From Pannonibacter indicus (GTDB lineage Bacteria > Pseudomonadota > Alphaproteobacteria > Rhizobiales > Stappiaceae): a DNA stretch of 64,000 bases. The DNA lies in assembly GCF_001418225.1 (NCBI RefSeq), contig NZ_LIPT01000003.1:372001-436000 (forward strand), written 5' to 3'. Shown piece by piece: positions 1 through 7,853 of the stretch. The notes under the pieces are model-generated. The model ran no database searches and was not told the origin of the DNA. It saw nothing but the letters and a program-made list of their open reading frames with translations. How positions within the stretch are numbered: position 1 is the first letter of the stretch; each line of letters starts with the position of its first letter. The translations under genes were made by a program, and so were the position numbers.

Positions 1-1156
1 CGTTTGATGCACCGGCCGACTGGGCCGCCTCGAAGGCGGCCAGCGCCTTCGCCGCATCGGCCGGCACGCCGATGCCGTCGCGGTAGATTTCCCCAAGGCG
101 GAGAGAGCTGGCGGCGTTTCCGGCTTCGGCGGCCTGGGTCAGGTAGTCAACGGCCCTGGCGCCATCCACCGGAATGGGGCCGCCGCGCGAATAAAGATCG
201 CCCAGGGTGTGAAGCGCCCAGCGGTCGCCGGTCTCCGCCACTTCGCTCAGCAGGGCAAGGCCCTCTTCCGGGCTGGCTTCAACGCCCTCGCCGTTGATGA
301 GAGCTAGAGCATAAGCACGCTTGCCACCGGTATTGCCGTTGTCTGCGGCGGACTTGAAAAAGGCGGCTGCCCTGGCCCGATCCTTGTCCACGCCAATGCC
401 GTCCCGGTAAATTTCCCCCAGACGGAGAGAACTGGCGGCATTTCCGGCTTCTGCGGCACGGGTCAGATAGTCAACGGCCCTGGCCCCATCCACCGGAATG
501 GGGCCGCCGCGCGAATAAAGGTCACCCAGATTGTGAAGCGCCCCGCGGTCACCGGTCTCTGCGACTTCTGTCAGCAGGGCAAGGCCCTCTTCCGGATTGG
601 CTGCAACGCCCTCGCCACTGATGAGGGCACGGGCATAGGCGCGCCTGCCGGCGGCATTGCCATTGTCTGCGGCCGATTTGAAGAAGGCGGCTGCCCTGGC
701 CTGATCCTTGTCCACGCCAATGCCGTCCCGGTAAATTTCGCCCAGGCGGACATAGCTGGAGGCATTTCCGGCTTCGGCGGCGCGGGTCAGATAGTCAACG
801 GCCCTGGCGCCATCCACCGGCACCAGGCCGCCGCGCGAATAGAGATCACCAAGGGCGTGGAGGGCATCCTTGTCGTCCGCCGAGGCCGCGTCTTCCAGGT
901 GCTGTACTGCGGTCTGTAGAGCGGCTTCGTCCGTGCCCTGCCGCACGATCTCGCGCAGGTCCTGTATGCTCGGCGTCTCCGGCGCGGTCTGTGCGTAACT
1001 GTCAGAGACTCCCGGCAGGACTATTGCTGACGAGAGCAAAAGATAGGCAGCGGCCATCCTGCCGAAACGGGGCAGAGCGGCGCAGCGCCAAAAAGAACTG
1101 GTCTTTCCACTCTTTAGGTCAAGATTTAGATCAAGGTTCAGGTATTGTATTGGCAT
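1..1156 (-). CDS. Sel1-like repeat protein, secreted (3' end beyond window)
   Basis: Reading the minus strand from the ATG at 1156 gives an open frame that runs off the window start. A GGAGG motif lies 9 nt upstream of this ATG, which favours it over the in-frame ATG at 1057. The N-terminus has a basic stretch, then a hydrophobic segment (AAAYLLLSSAIVLPG) ending near SYA, so a signal peptide is likely. The remainder is Sel1/TPR-like helical repeats with recurrent A-x-x-G-N-A-x-S-x-x-x-LG-x-IY-x-DGIGV and GxLYSRGGP motifs. Three consecutive 108-codon blocks are nearly identical at DNA level (period 324 bp). Sel1 proteins act as protein-interaction scaffolds, often in envelope signalling or stress; the partner cannot be told from sequence. 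The C-terminus is not visible. Confidence 0.85.
   Translation of the reverse strand, partial: MPIQYLNLDLNLDLKSGKTSSFWRCAALPRFGRMAAAYLLLSSAIVLPGVSDSYAQTAPETPSIQDLREIVRQGTDEAALQTAVQHLEDAASADDKDALHALGDLYSRGGLVPVDGARAVDYLTRAAEAGNASSYVRLGEIYRDGIGVDKDQARAAAFFKSAADNGNAAGRRAYARALISGEGVAANPEEGLALLTEVAETGDRGALHNLGDLYSRGGPIPVDGARAVDYLTRAAEAGNAASSLRLGEIYRDGIGVDKDRARAAAFFKSAADNGNTGGKRAYALALINGEGVEASPEEGLALLSEVAETGDRWALHTLGDLYSRGGPIPVDGARAVDYLTQAAEAGNAASSLRLGEIYRDGIGVPADAAKALAAFEAAQSAGASN
74..870 (-). repeat. 324-bp in-frame tandem repeat inside the Sel1 gene
   Basis: The same sequence recurs starting at 74, 398 and 722, exactly 324 bp (108 codons) apart, with few differences, most of them silent. Each unit encodes about three Sel1 repeats. 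The array continues toward the window edge, so the total copy number is unknown. High DNA identity points to recent duplication or gene conversion. Confidence 0.8.
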
Positions 1157-1902
1157 GGCAAATTGCCTCCGGAATGCAGGCGAAAATCATGTATGAAAAT
1201 GATCGTGATCATTAAAATTTTAAACAGACATGTCAACCTTTGTCATTTGATTTGACGGCTGTTTATGTATTTCTGTGCGTTTCCCGAATATAGTGTTCGC
1301 GCTTTATTTGTTGGGATTTTTTACCGCGTCAATGTTCGTGCCGGGTGATAAATAAAACAGCAAGTCTTACGGTTTGTTGCCGGGGCGGGCAGGTGATGCC
1401 AGCTCCCGATAAGCTTGACGCATCGGGATCCGGTACAGCCTGAGCGGCATCCGCGTATTTTCGGGGCGTCATGCGGCAGCATTGCGGCGCCTTGATATTG
1501 AACGGCGTCATACCCGTCCTGACCGGATGCCACGGGCCCATGACCCTGCAGGCCAGGAGCGGATTTCCAGAAGACGGGGCATCGTCAGACGGGGGACTGT
1601 CCGCTGGCTGCGGCCTCCGCCGCCCGGAGGGCGTTGAAACCGGTCACGCGAATACGGGCGAGCAATGCAATTGCCGCAACCTGATGTCTGCGGAGCTGCT
1701 TTCCCGAAGAAAAACATGCGCTTGCCGGAAACGAAATCGGCCGGCGGACTGGCCTGTGAGCTGGTCTGTGTGCTGGCCGGCGGGCTGGATGGATCTGCTG
1801 AAGCCGCGCTTGCAGTCTGCTGCCGCATGGGGCAAAGCTGCCATGTTTGCGGTGGCGGGCTGCCGCCGGTGCAGGCTTCGTTTCGAAGGAAAGACATTTG
1901 CC
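1157..1902. other. Long intergenic region, Sel1 gene / galE
   Basis: 746 bp between divergent genes. The part next to the Sel1 gene (about 1180-1370) is much more AT-rich than the surroundings and probably holds that gene's promoter. It contains two palindromes (see 1198-1223). From about 1370 to 1900 composition returns to GC-rich. Open frames exist here (including an upstream extension of the galE frame) but none has recognisable protein features. A degenerate copy of the dispersed hairpin repeat lies near 1396-1433. Confidence 0.6.
1198..1223. promoter_or_regulatory. Two adjacent palindromes in AT-rich region
   Basis: At 1198-1213 the arms AATGATC and GATCATT flank 2 nt, and at 1212-1223 there is a perfect 12-bp palindrome TTAAAATTTTAA. 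They lie about 40-65 bp upstream of the Sel1 gene start, a position suited to an operator. No regulator is identified. Confidence 0.35.
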
Positions 1903-2907
1903 ATGACGACACTCATCACCGGCGGCGCCGGCTATATCGGCAGCCACATGGCCCATTGCCTGGTGCGGGCGGGGGAGAAGGTTGTTGTGCTCGACAATCT
2001 CACCACCGGCTTCGGCTGGGCGCTGCCTGCTGAGGCACAGCTGGTGGTGGGCGATGTGGCCGATGCCGCGCTGGTGGGCCGCCTGCTGGCGGATCATGGC
2101 ATCGAGGCGGTGATCCATTTCGCCGGATCCGTCATCGTGCCGGAGTCGGTCTCCGATCCGCTGAAATATTACCGCAACAACACCTCCGCCTCGCGCAGCC
2201 TCATCGAGGCCTGCGTCACGGCCGGGGTGGACAAGTTCATCTTTTCCTCCACGGCCGCCGTCTATGGCGATCCGCTCAGCGTGCCGGTGCCGGAGGATGC
2301 GCCGCTGGTGCCGCTGTCGCCCTATGGCATGTCCAAGCTGATGACGGAGCTGATGCTGAAGGATGTCAGCGCCGCGCATGACTTCCGATACACGGCGCTG
2401 CGCTATTTCAATGTGGCCGGGGCTGATCCGGAGGGCGCGACGGGGCAGAGCACGCCGCAAGCAACCCATCTCATCAAGGTGGCCTGCGAGACGGCACTTG
2501 GCCAGCGGCCGCAGATGAGCCTGTTCGGCAGCGATTATGACACCGTGGATGGCACGGCGGTGCGCGACTATATCCATGTGAGCGATCTTGTGGAGGCGCA
2601 CCGGCTGGCGCTTTTGCGCCTGCGCGAAGGCGGGGCCAGCGCGGTGATGAACTGCGGCTATGGCGAGGGCTATTCCGTGCGCCAGGTCATTGAAACGGTG
2701 AAAGCCGTTTCGGGCATAGATTTCAAGGTGGAGGAAGCCCCGCGCCGGGCGGGCGATTCGCCAAAGGTGGTGGCGGACAGCGCCCGCGCCCGGCAGGAAC
2801 TGGGCTGGCAGCCGAAATACAATGATCTCGAGCTGATCGTCCGCCATGCTTTCGCCTGGGAGGAGACGCTGAAGGCTCGCCGGGTCAATTCGGTACAAGA
2901 GGGGTGA
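1903..2907 (+). CDS. galE: UDP-glucose 4-epimerase
   Basis: The 334-residue product matches the family length. It opens with the Rossmann nucleotide-binding motif TGGAGYIGS (residues 6-14), has the GDVAD acidic segment, the SSTAAVYG strand and the catalytic YGMSK (YxxxK) motif, followed by LRYFNVAGADP, all typical of GalE. The enzyme interconverts UDP-glucose and UDP-galactose in the cytosol, supplying precursors for surface polysaccharide. The frame stays open far upstream, but homology begins at this ATG, which has an AAGGA motif about 12 nt upstream. No sugar-pathway partner lies next to it; it stands as a single gene facing the spike genes. Confidence 0.95.
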   Translation: MTTLITGGAGYIGSHMAHCLVRAGEKVVVLDNLTTGFGWALPAEAQLVVGDVADAALVGRLLADHGIEAVIHFAGSVIVPESVSDPLKYYRNNTSASRSLIEACVTAGVDKFIFSSTAAVYGDPLSVPVPEDAPLVPLSPYGMSKLMTELMLKDVSAAHDFRYTALRYFNVAGADPEGATGQSTPQATHLIKVACETALGQRPQMSLFGSDYDTVDGTAVRDYIHVSDLVEAHRLALLRLREGGASAVMNCGYGEGYSVRQVIETVKAVSGIDFKVEEAPRRAGDSPKVVADSARARQELGWQPKYNDLELIVRHAFAWEETLKARRVNSVQEG

Positions 2908-2950
2908 CGGGAGGCGGCGGGACCGCATCAGGCTTCCGGTGCTGGCGCAT

Positions 2951-3054
2951 TATGCCAAGGCTTTCGATGCTGAGGCATCACGCTTGAAATGGCTCATGCG
3001 CCGCAGGGGCTTGAGCACCTCCCGGTGAGCCGGGCTCACCGGGAGGTGGTATAA
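2951..3054 (-). repeat. Dispersed two-hairpin repeat, copy A
   Basis: Copy in minus orientation. A small hairpin (GATGC-TGAG-GCATC inside an AAGGC/GC-TT frame) is followed at 3016-3048 by a perfect 16-bp inverted repeat with a 1-nt loop. The family is shared with 25019-25100, 26578-26692, 38822-38935, 39077-39145 and 43226-43327. It lies between convergent galE and the spike genes and may act as a bidirectional terminator. Confidence 0.75.
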
Positions 3055-3080
3055 ACGGGCCGCTGCCGCCACAGGCCGGG

Positions 3081-4166
3081 TCACCGCCAGCCCACAGCCG
3101 TCACCAGAGGTGCTGCGCCAAACGGGCTTTCCGGCACGGACAGGCCGGCCGGGCCTGCGGCTGTGGCGGCGCTTGTGTCCAATGACAGCGTTGCACCGGA
3201 TGCGGCAGCCAGCGTCACATTGCTGGTGCCTTGCGGCAGATGCAGGGTGAGCGTATCCGCCGGCCGCAGGACAGGGCTCCCGCGCGTCGGCACCGGGGCG
3301 GCCAGCCCCCGCGCGGACAGGTTCGCAGCGGGCGAAAGCTCCAGATGCGCACCGGCGATCCGCAAGGTCAGGTCGAAAGCGCCGGAAAGGGTCAGTTCCA
3401 GCCCGAATCTGAGGCGCGACGTCCCGCTGTTCTGGACCGTCCAGCTCTTGCTGAAGTGCGCAAGCTCCAGGGCGGCGGCGGACGGGACGACGGTTTCGAG
3501 TTGCTTTGTGAGATAGATGTTGCCTGCGGCCAGTTCTGTCAGGCGCAAGCGGCAGGTGACGTTGCCGAGGCTGCCGGCCGCAAGCACCAGGTTCAGGTTG
3601 CTGAGAACTGCCGCGCTGCTCCCCGCTGTGATGCCGAGGTGCTGGTCTTCGGCATTGGAAAAGTAAAGCTGCAGGTCCGTGGCAGTGGAATTGCCCCAGA
3701 AGCGGACATCCACGTAAGGCAGGCCGCCAAAGCTGCCTTTGGCGGTAATCCGGGCCCGGATGGTGGAGCCATCCACCCGGGATTGCCCCCAGCTGCCGGG
3801 CAGTCCGTTCAATGTATCGGTGGTGGAAAGGCTTGCCCCGGTTCCGGTGCTGTCCGCGATGGCATTGCTGACCACCGGAGAGAGAAACAGGCCAAGGTCC
3901 GTGCGGGCAGGCACATGGGCGGCAAAACCCTGATAGCTGCCGGTACTGTCAGGGGCGAGGGCTTCGCCGGCGCGCGTCAGGCTGAAGGCGGCGGCCGGTG
4001 TGATGCTGCGCCCGCCTGTCATATAGCGGTGCTTGCGGAAGTCGGCGGCATAATGCGCCCCGCGCGGCCACCAGCCGCCGCCCTGCATCGGGGCCGCAAG
4101 GCCAAGACCCAGCACCGGCCCCAGACAGAGGCTGGGCGCCGCGAGCGAGGGAACGGCGGCGCTCAC
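3081..4166 (-). CDS. ghsB: Putative GTA head-spike fibre protein (GhsB-like)
   Basis: 361 residues, starting at a GTG whose last two bases overlap the stop of the spike-base gene (GTGA). The open frame extends further upstream, but that part lies inside the spike-base gene and is not protein-like. The product is rich in Ser, Thr, Leu, Ala and Gly with alternating beta-strand patterns throughout and no signal peptide or membrane segment, as expected for a fibre or carbohydrate-binding structural protein. An N-terminal motif (GWWPRGAHYAADFRKHRYM) may be the attachment part. Assignment rests mainly on tight coupling to the recognisable spike-base gene: in Rhodobacter capsulatus rcc01079/rcc01080 encode the head spikes of the gene transfer agent. 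No other capsid gene is in the window. Confidence 0.6.
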   Translation of the reverse strand: MSAAVPSLAAPSLCLGPVLGLGLAAPMQGGGWWPRGAHYAADFRKHRYMTGGRSITPAAAFSLTRAGEALAPDSTGSYQGFAAHVPARTDLGLFLSPVVSNAIADSTGTGASLSTTDTLNGLPGSWGQSRVDGSTIRARITAKGSFGGLPYVDVRFWGNSTATDLQLYFSNAEDQHLGITAGSSAAVLSNLNLVLAAGSLGNVTCRLRLTELAAGNIYLTKQLETVVPSAAALELAHFSKSWTVQNSGTSRLRFGLELTLSGAFDLTLRIAGAHLELSPAANLSARGLAAPVPTRGSPVLRPADTLTLHLPQGTSNVTLAAASGATLSLDTSAATAAGPAGLSVPESPFGAAPLVTAVGWR

Positions 4167-4426
4167 AGCAGGCCAACCAGGCCGGAGGCGGTGGTGCCGG
4201 TGGCTTTCACCGCCGTGGTGCGCAGCGGCAGCAGGCTGCCATCGGGCACGTTGGTGAGGGTGATTGCCGCGCCGCTGCGCAGGGTCAGGGCGAGCGAGCC
4301 GCCCGTGCCCACATAGATTGCGCGCACCACTTCGCTCAAGGCGGCGCTGTCGCTGGGGGTAATGGAAAAACCGTGACTGGCGGGGGCTGTCAGGCCGGCG
4401 CCATGGCTGTCGAAGCGGTCCGTCAT
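4163..4426 (-). CDS. ghsA: GTA/phage head spike base protein (RCAP_Rcc01079 family)
   Basis: 87 residues with a strong AAGGAG ribosome site upstream. The pattern MTDRFDSHGAGLTAPAS, then TPSD, RAIYVGTGGSLALTLRSG, T-x-x-NVPDGSLLPLR and VKATGTTASGLVGL matches the small spike-base family defined by R. capsulatus rcc01079. In that organism the protein forms the base of vertex spikes on the gene-transfer-agent head, which help particles bind the recipient capsule. It is translationally coupled to the downstream fibre gene. The pair sits alone beside a tRNA gene, in line with spike genes lying outside the main GTA cluster in R. capsulatus. A prophage-derived origin cannot be excluded. Confidence 0.78.
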   Translation of the reverse strand: MTDRFDSHGAGLTAPASHGFSITPSDSAALSEVVRAIYVGTGGSLALTLRSGAAITLTNVPDGSLLPLRTTAVKATGTTASGLVGLL

Positions 4427-4672
4427 CGTATCTGTCTCCTTGCAGCAGGCCGCGCCTGCGAGGAGGACAGAATAGGGCTGCCGCGGGAGGCGGGGATAAG
4501 CCGCCGGCAGCGTGACGCTGGCAGGCAGCGCAGTGCAATCAGGCAGGCGGTGGGGCGGAGCGGGGCAGGGATTTGAGTCTGGCCGGAACAGTGTGACCAG
4601 GATTTGCGATGATTTTCAGGTGCTTGTAGACGCCGTCTTCCGGCGGGCTTCGGCAAAATTAGCGAAGAGGGA
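4427..4672. other. Intergenic region upstream of the spike genes
   Basis: Holds the ghsA ribosome site (AAGGAG) and presumably the promoter of the spike pair. A small CGCCG/CGGCG hairpin near 4631-4645 follows tRNA-Gln. No gene is seen. Confidence 0.4.
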
Positions 4673-4747
4673 TGGCTGGGGCGGGAGGATTCGAACCTCC
4701 GAATGTCGGTACCAAAAACCGATGCCTTACCACTTGGCGACGCCCCA
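4673..4747 (-). tRNA. tRNA-Gln (anticodon UUG)
   Basis: The minus strand starts TGGGGCG and ends in the pairing CGCCCCA followed by GCCA, with a T-arm GGAGGTTCGAATCCTCC and an anticodon loop containing TTTTTGG, giving anticodon UUG. Encoded CCA is at 4673-4675. The cloverleaf is complete at 75 nt including CCA. Confidence 0.95.
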
Positions 4748-5060
4748 GAATGAGGAACAAGCGGTGTGTGACCGCGCCTCAGGCGCGCTGTATGCCTCAA
4801 GCCCGGCGCGGGCGCAAGCCTTCCAGTCAAACACCTTCTACACATCCACATGATGCGCAGGGCCGCATTTCGTGAAACAGGAGAGGCGGTGCAGGGACTT
4901 ATCCACTGCCGGAGGGCCGATTGTGGAGCACTGGCAAACTTTCTTTGCCGATGTGCGAGAGGGGGCTTGCGGGGTCAAAAAAGCGGTGCTAATACCCGCC
5001 ACATCGACGGGGCAGCGCCCCGGCGGTTCCCGGCCCGGGTCTCCCGGTGCTCGACTGGAT
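4748..5060. other. Intergenic region between divergent tRNA-Gln and tRNA-Pro
   Basis: 313 bp with no open frame having protein-like features. It must contain both tRNA promoters. No clear repeat or conserved RNA is visible. Confidence 0.5.
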
Positions 5061-5137
5061 CGGAGTGTAGCGCAGCCTGGTAGCGCACCTCGTTCGGGAC
5101 GAGGGGGTCGAGTGTTCGAATCACTCCACTCCGACCA
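5061..5137 (+). tRNA. tRNA-Pro (anticodon CGG)
   Basis: CGGAGTG ... CACTCCG acceptor pairing, D-arm GCGCAGCCTGGTAGCGC, anticodon stem CTCGT/ACGAG around TCGGG (anticodon CGG), T-arm with GTTCGAATC, followed by encoded ACCA. Length is 77 nt with CCA. Confidence 0.95.
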
Positions 5138-5280
5138 TCCAGTTTTCTTCCGCAAAACCAAATAGATAGCCGCCCTTTGGCGGAACGGTCATGCCGTTTG
5201 TGCCGCAATTCCGGATAAAGCCGCACATTCTGCGCCGCCCCGGAGACCGGTGTGCGCTCAGGGGAAAATGACTCACCCAC

Positions 5281-5312
5281 AAAGAAAAAGCCGGAGACAT
5301 GCGCCTCCGGCC
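5281..5312 (-). terminator. Rho-independent terminator of the peroxiredoxin gene
   Basis: On the minus strand a GCCGGAG/CTCCGGC stem with an 8-nt loop is followed by TTTTTCTTTG, about 35 nt beyond the peroxiredoxin stop codon. Confidence 0.8.
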
Positions 5313-5345
5313 TTATGTGTTCCCGTTCCGGTTTCCCCAACTGGA

Positions 5346-5831
5346 TCAGAGCGCTTCCAGCATCGCGGCGGCACCGGAAACGGTGGCCTGGCCGGGGGCG
5401 TCTTCCACGTTGAGGGCGGTGACAACGCCGTCCTTGGCGATGAGGGCGAAGCGCTTGGAGCGGATGCCCATGCCGAAACCTGAGGCGTCCAGCTCAAGGC
5501 CCAGTTCCTTCACGTAGGACGCGCTGCCATCGGCGAGGAAAAGGATCTTGTCGCCGGCGCTGGTGGCCTTCTTCCAGGCATCCATGACGAACATGTCATT
5601 CACGGAAACCACGGCGATGGTGTCCACGCCCTTGGCCTTGAAGGCATCGAAATGCTCGACGAAGCCCGGCAGGTGATTCATGTGGCAGGTCGGGGTGAAG
5701 GCGCCCGGCACACCGAACAGGACAACGGTCTTGCCGTTGAAGATGTCGCTGGCCTTCATCTCCACCGGGCCGTCGCCGCCGATGACCTTGAAAACGCCGT
5801 CCGGCAGACGGTCGCCAATCTTGATGCTCAT
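5346..5831 (-). CDS. Peroxiredoxin (Prx5 / AhpC-TSA type)
   Basis: 161 residues, the usual length for bacterial Prx5-type enzymes. The active-site segment VPGAFTPTCHMNHLPGF places the peroxidatic cysteine at residue 49, with the conserved Pro/Thr two and three residues before it. An Arg near residue 124 in GMGIRSKRFALI completes the usual catalytic set. The enzyme reduces H2O2 and organic peroxides with glutaredoxin or thioredoxin in the cytosol. It stands alone with its own terminator, followed upstream by the DsbD-like gene after 144 bp. Confidence 0.93.
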   Translation of the reverse strand: MSIKIGDRLPDGVFKVIGGDGPVEMKASDIFNGKTVVLFGVPGAFTPTCHMNHLPGFVEHFDAFKAKGVDTIAVVSVNDMFVMDAWKKATSAGDKILFLADGSASYVKELGLELDASGFGMGIRSKRFALIAKDGVVTALNVEDAPGQATVSGAAAMLEAL

Positions 5832-5975
5832 CCGGATCTCTCCACGTCCAAAGAAAAACGCTCCAGGACTGCCGCAGGCGTTGCACGCAAGGGCGGTCCG
5901 CCCTTCGACATAGGGTCATATGGCGGCGCCGTCGAGCCCTATTCAGCGGAAGGAGGCGTGCCGCCGGGCCGGATG

Positions 5976-6884
5976 CTACTGCGCCGGGCCGTCCGTCCGC
6001 CGGATGCTGCGGGTCCTGCTGTCGATCTCGTAGGTAGCCTCCACCGCCCGTCCGTCCGTCACCAGCACGAGGTGCAGGGGCAGGGCCTCTTCCGGCCCGC
6101 TCAAGCCCTTGAGCGACAGGCTCCAGCGGACTTTGCTGCCGTCCCGCGCGCCCGGTTTGGGCAGGCCGGTGGTGGCTTCTGCTGCGCCTTCGGCAAAGAG
6201 ATCGGCCGAAGTGGCGTCTCCCACATCTGCGGTGATGTCGAGTTTCAGCGCGCTTTTGCCTTCCCGGAAACTGAAGCCGACAAGGCGCGGGCCTTCGGTC
6301 TCCTGCATGGCAACAGGCAGGGCAGCCCGGGCCGTGCTGATGAGCCGTGCGGCAATGCGGTCCGGCTGCGGGTCAGCGGCCAGATCCAGCGTGAAACGCG
6401 CTTCAGCGGGCACACAGATCTTGTTGCAGACGCCGAAGAAGGCATTGGCCTGCAGCTTGAGCGGCGTGTCTGCCGCTTCGGGCGTCAGGCGGAGGGGCAG
6501 CAGAACGCTGTCCGTATAGACAATGGACTGGCTGAAGCCATCGTCATAGCGCTCCGGCGCCGGAAAGGAGAGGCTTCCATCCGCCAGATTCGTGCTTCCC
6601 TCGAAGCTGAGTTCTGGCGGAATGCCGGTTTCGCCCGGATAGCGCCAGTAAGTGTGCCACTCCGGGTCCAGGGCGATTTCAAGGCCGGCCTCGTAGCTGC
6701 CATCGGGCGCCTTGCCGGCCACCACCAGCCGCACGGCACCGCCCTCAACAACCTGCCACTCGGTAATGACGGCATCGGCGGGCGATGTTCCGGCCAGCAG
6801 CAGGGCGGAGCAGGCCGCTGCAAGGCGCTGTGCTGCAGAGCGAAGGGGCGTTGCCGTCTGATCGTGGGGCTGACGTGAAGACAT
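5976..6884 (-). CDS. DsbD N-terminal-domain-like periplasmic thiol protein
   Basis: 302 residues from the ATG at 6884. The frame continues upstream, but this start gives a clear signal peptide (LAAACSALLLAGTSPADA). The mature part resembles the immunoglobulin-like DsbD alpha domain, with the segment WHTYWRYPGETGIPPEL and a paired-cysteine motif GVCNKICVP (CxxxC) that would carry the redox disulfide. The transmembrane and thioredoxin parts of full DsbD are absent, so this protein probably receives electrons from a separate membrane partner such as CcdA. It is divergent from yqgE. Confidence 0.75.
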   Translation of the reverse strand: MSSRQPHDQTATPLRSAAQRLAAACSALLLAGTSPADAVITEWQVVEGGAVRLVVAGKAPDGSYEAGLEIALDPEWHTYWRYPGETGIPPELSFEGSTNLADGSLSFPAPERYDDGFSQSIVYTDSVLLPLRLTPEAADTPLKLQANAFFGVCNKICVPAEARFTLDLAADPQPDRIAARLISTARAALPVAMQETEGPRLVGFSFREGKSALKLDITADVGDATSADLFAEGAAEATTGLPKPGARDGSKVRWSLSLKGLSGPEEALPLHLVLVTDGRAVEATYEIDSRTRSIRRTDGPAQ

Positions 6885-7056
6885 GCGATAGGTGATAGCG
6901 CAAAGCCTGCGCGGCGTCCTCCCCTTCTGTGGCCGGGGAATGCTCATAACTCTGTGAACGCAGCAAAAATTGCAACCCGCCCCAGCGTGAAGCAAGTTAA
7001 CAAATCGCCTGGCAGCAGGTAATCTCTGCGGGGGTGCGATGCAAAAGGGAGGCTGC

Positions 7057-7653
7057 ATGACACAAGGTTCGGACACAGGCTGGCTCGACGGGCAGTTTCT
7101 GATTGCCATGCCGAACATGCCTGACAGCCGGTTTGCCCACACTGTCATCTATCTCTGTGCTCACTCTTCTGATGGGGCGATGGGGCTGATCATCAATCAG
7201 CCATCCAACAGCTTGTCCGTGGCTGATCTTCTGGTGCAGCTCAACATCGTGCCGGAAGGCCAGTCGATCCGCCTGCCTAACGCGCTGCGTGGAATGAGTG
7301 TCTATCGCGGCGGCCCGGTGGAAACCGAACGCGGCTTTGTGCTTCATTCCGATGACTTCCAGCTGGAAAGCTCCACCTTGCCCATTCAGGATGGCATCTG
7401 CCTGACGGCAACGATGGACATTCTGAAGGCTCTGGCCGAGGGGCGCGGACCGTCGCAGGCCATGCTGGCGCTTGGCTATGCCGGCTGGGCGCCCGGCCAG
7501 CTGGAGCAGGAGATCCAGTCCAACGGCTGGCTGACCGGCCCGGCCGATCCGTCGATCCTGTTTGACGCCGAAATCGGCACCAAGTGGCAGAGAGCCTTGT
7601 GGCAGATCGGTGTTGATCCTTCCATGCTCTCCAGCGACTCAGGCCATGCCTGA
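7057..7653 (+). CDS. YqgE/AlgH family protein (UPF0301)
   Basis: 198 residues from the ATG at 7057, preceded by AAGGGAGG 4 nt away; an in-frame ATG at 7039 would add six residues. The sequence has the family signature [21 protein letters not shown] near the N-terminus, [11 protein letters not shown], the GGPV-x-x-RGFVLH segment and [15 protein letters not shown]. The family is widespread in proteobacteria and of unclear biochemical role; AlgH has been linked to alginate regulation in Pseudomonas. No membrane segment is present. Confidence 0.92.
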   Translation: MTQGSDTGWLDGQFLIAMPNMPDSRFAHTVIYLCAHSSDGAMGLIINQPSNSLSVADLLVQLNIVPEGQSIRLPNALRGMSVYRGGPVETERGFVLHSDDFQLESSTLPIQDGICLTATMDILKALAEGRGPSQAMLALGYAGWAPGQLEQEIQSNGWLTGPADPSILFDAEIGTKWQRALWQIGVDPSMLSSDSGHA

Positions 7654-7853
7654 TGCGGGGCGGGGCACCTGCAAGCCATGCTGAACCGGGCGGGCAGGTG
7701 TTCTCAAATGCAGTTTGCGCGCCTTGGCAAACTGTCTTATGGGTCATGGTCCCGGGACGCCCGTCCCGCCGAAGATCAAACGCCTGTTGACTGCGCCCGC
7801 CGCAAATTGGCCAGGGCGCAGGACTGTAGCCAGACATAAAGGGATCCGGCGCG

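Noticed and set aside
1471-1902. Open frame upstream of and in frame with galE that would add 144 residues
   Set aside because: No protein-family features, Cys/Arg-rich composition typical of GC-rich shadow reading; GalE homology begins at 1903 with its own ribosome site.
4163-5137. Integrated element at the tRNA-Gln/tRNA-Pro pair
   Set aside because: No integrase, no duplicated tRNA 3' end and no att-like repeat seen; the spike genes alone do not show integration.
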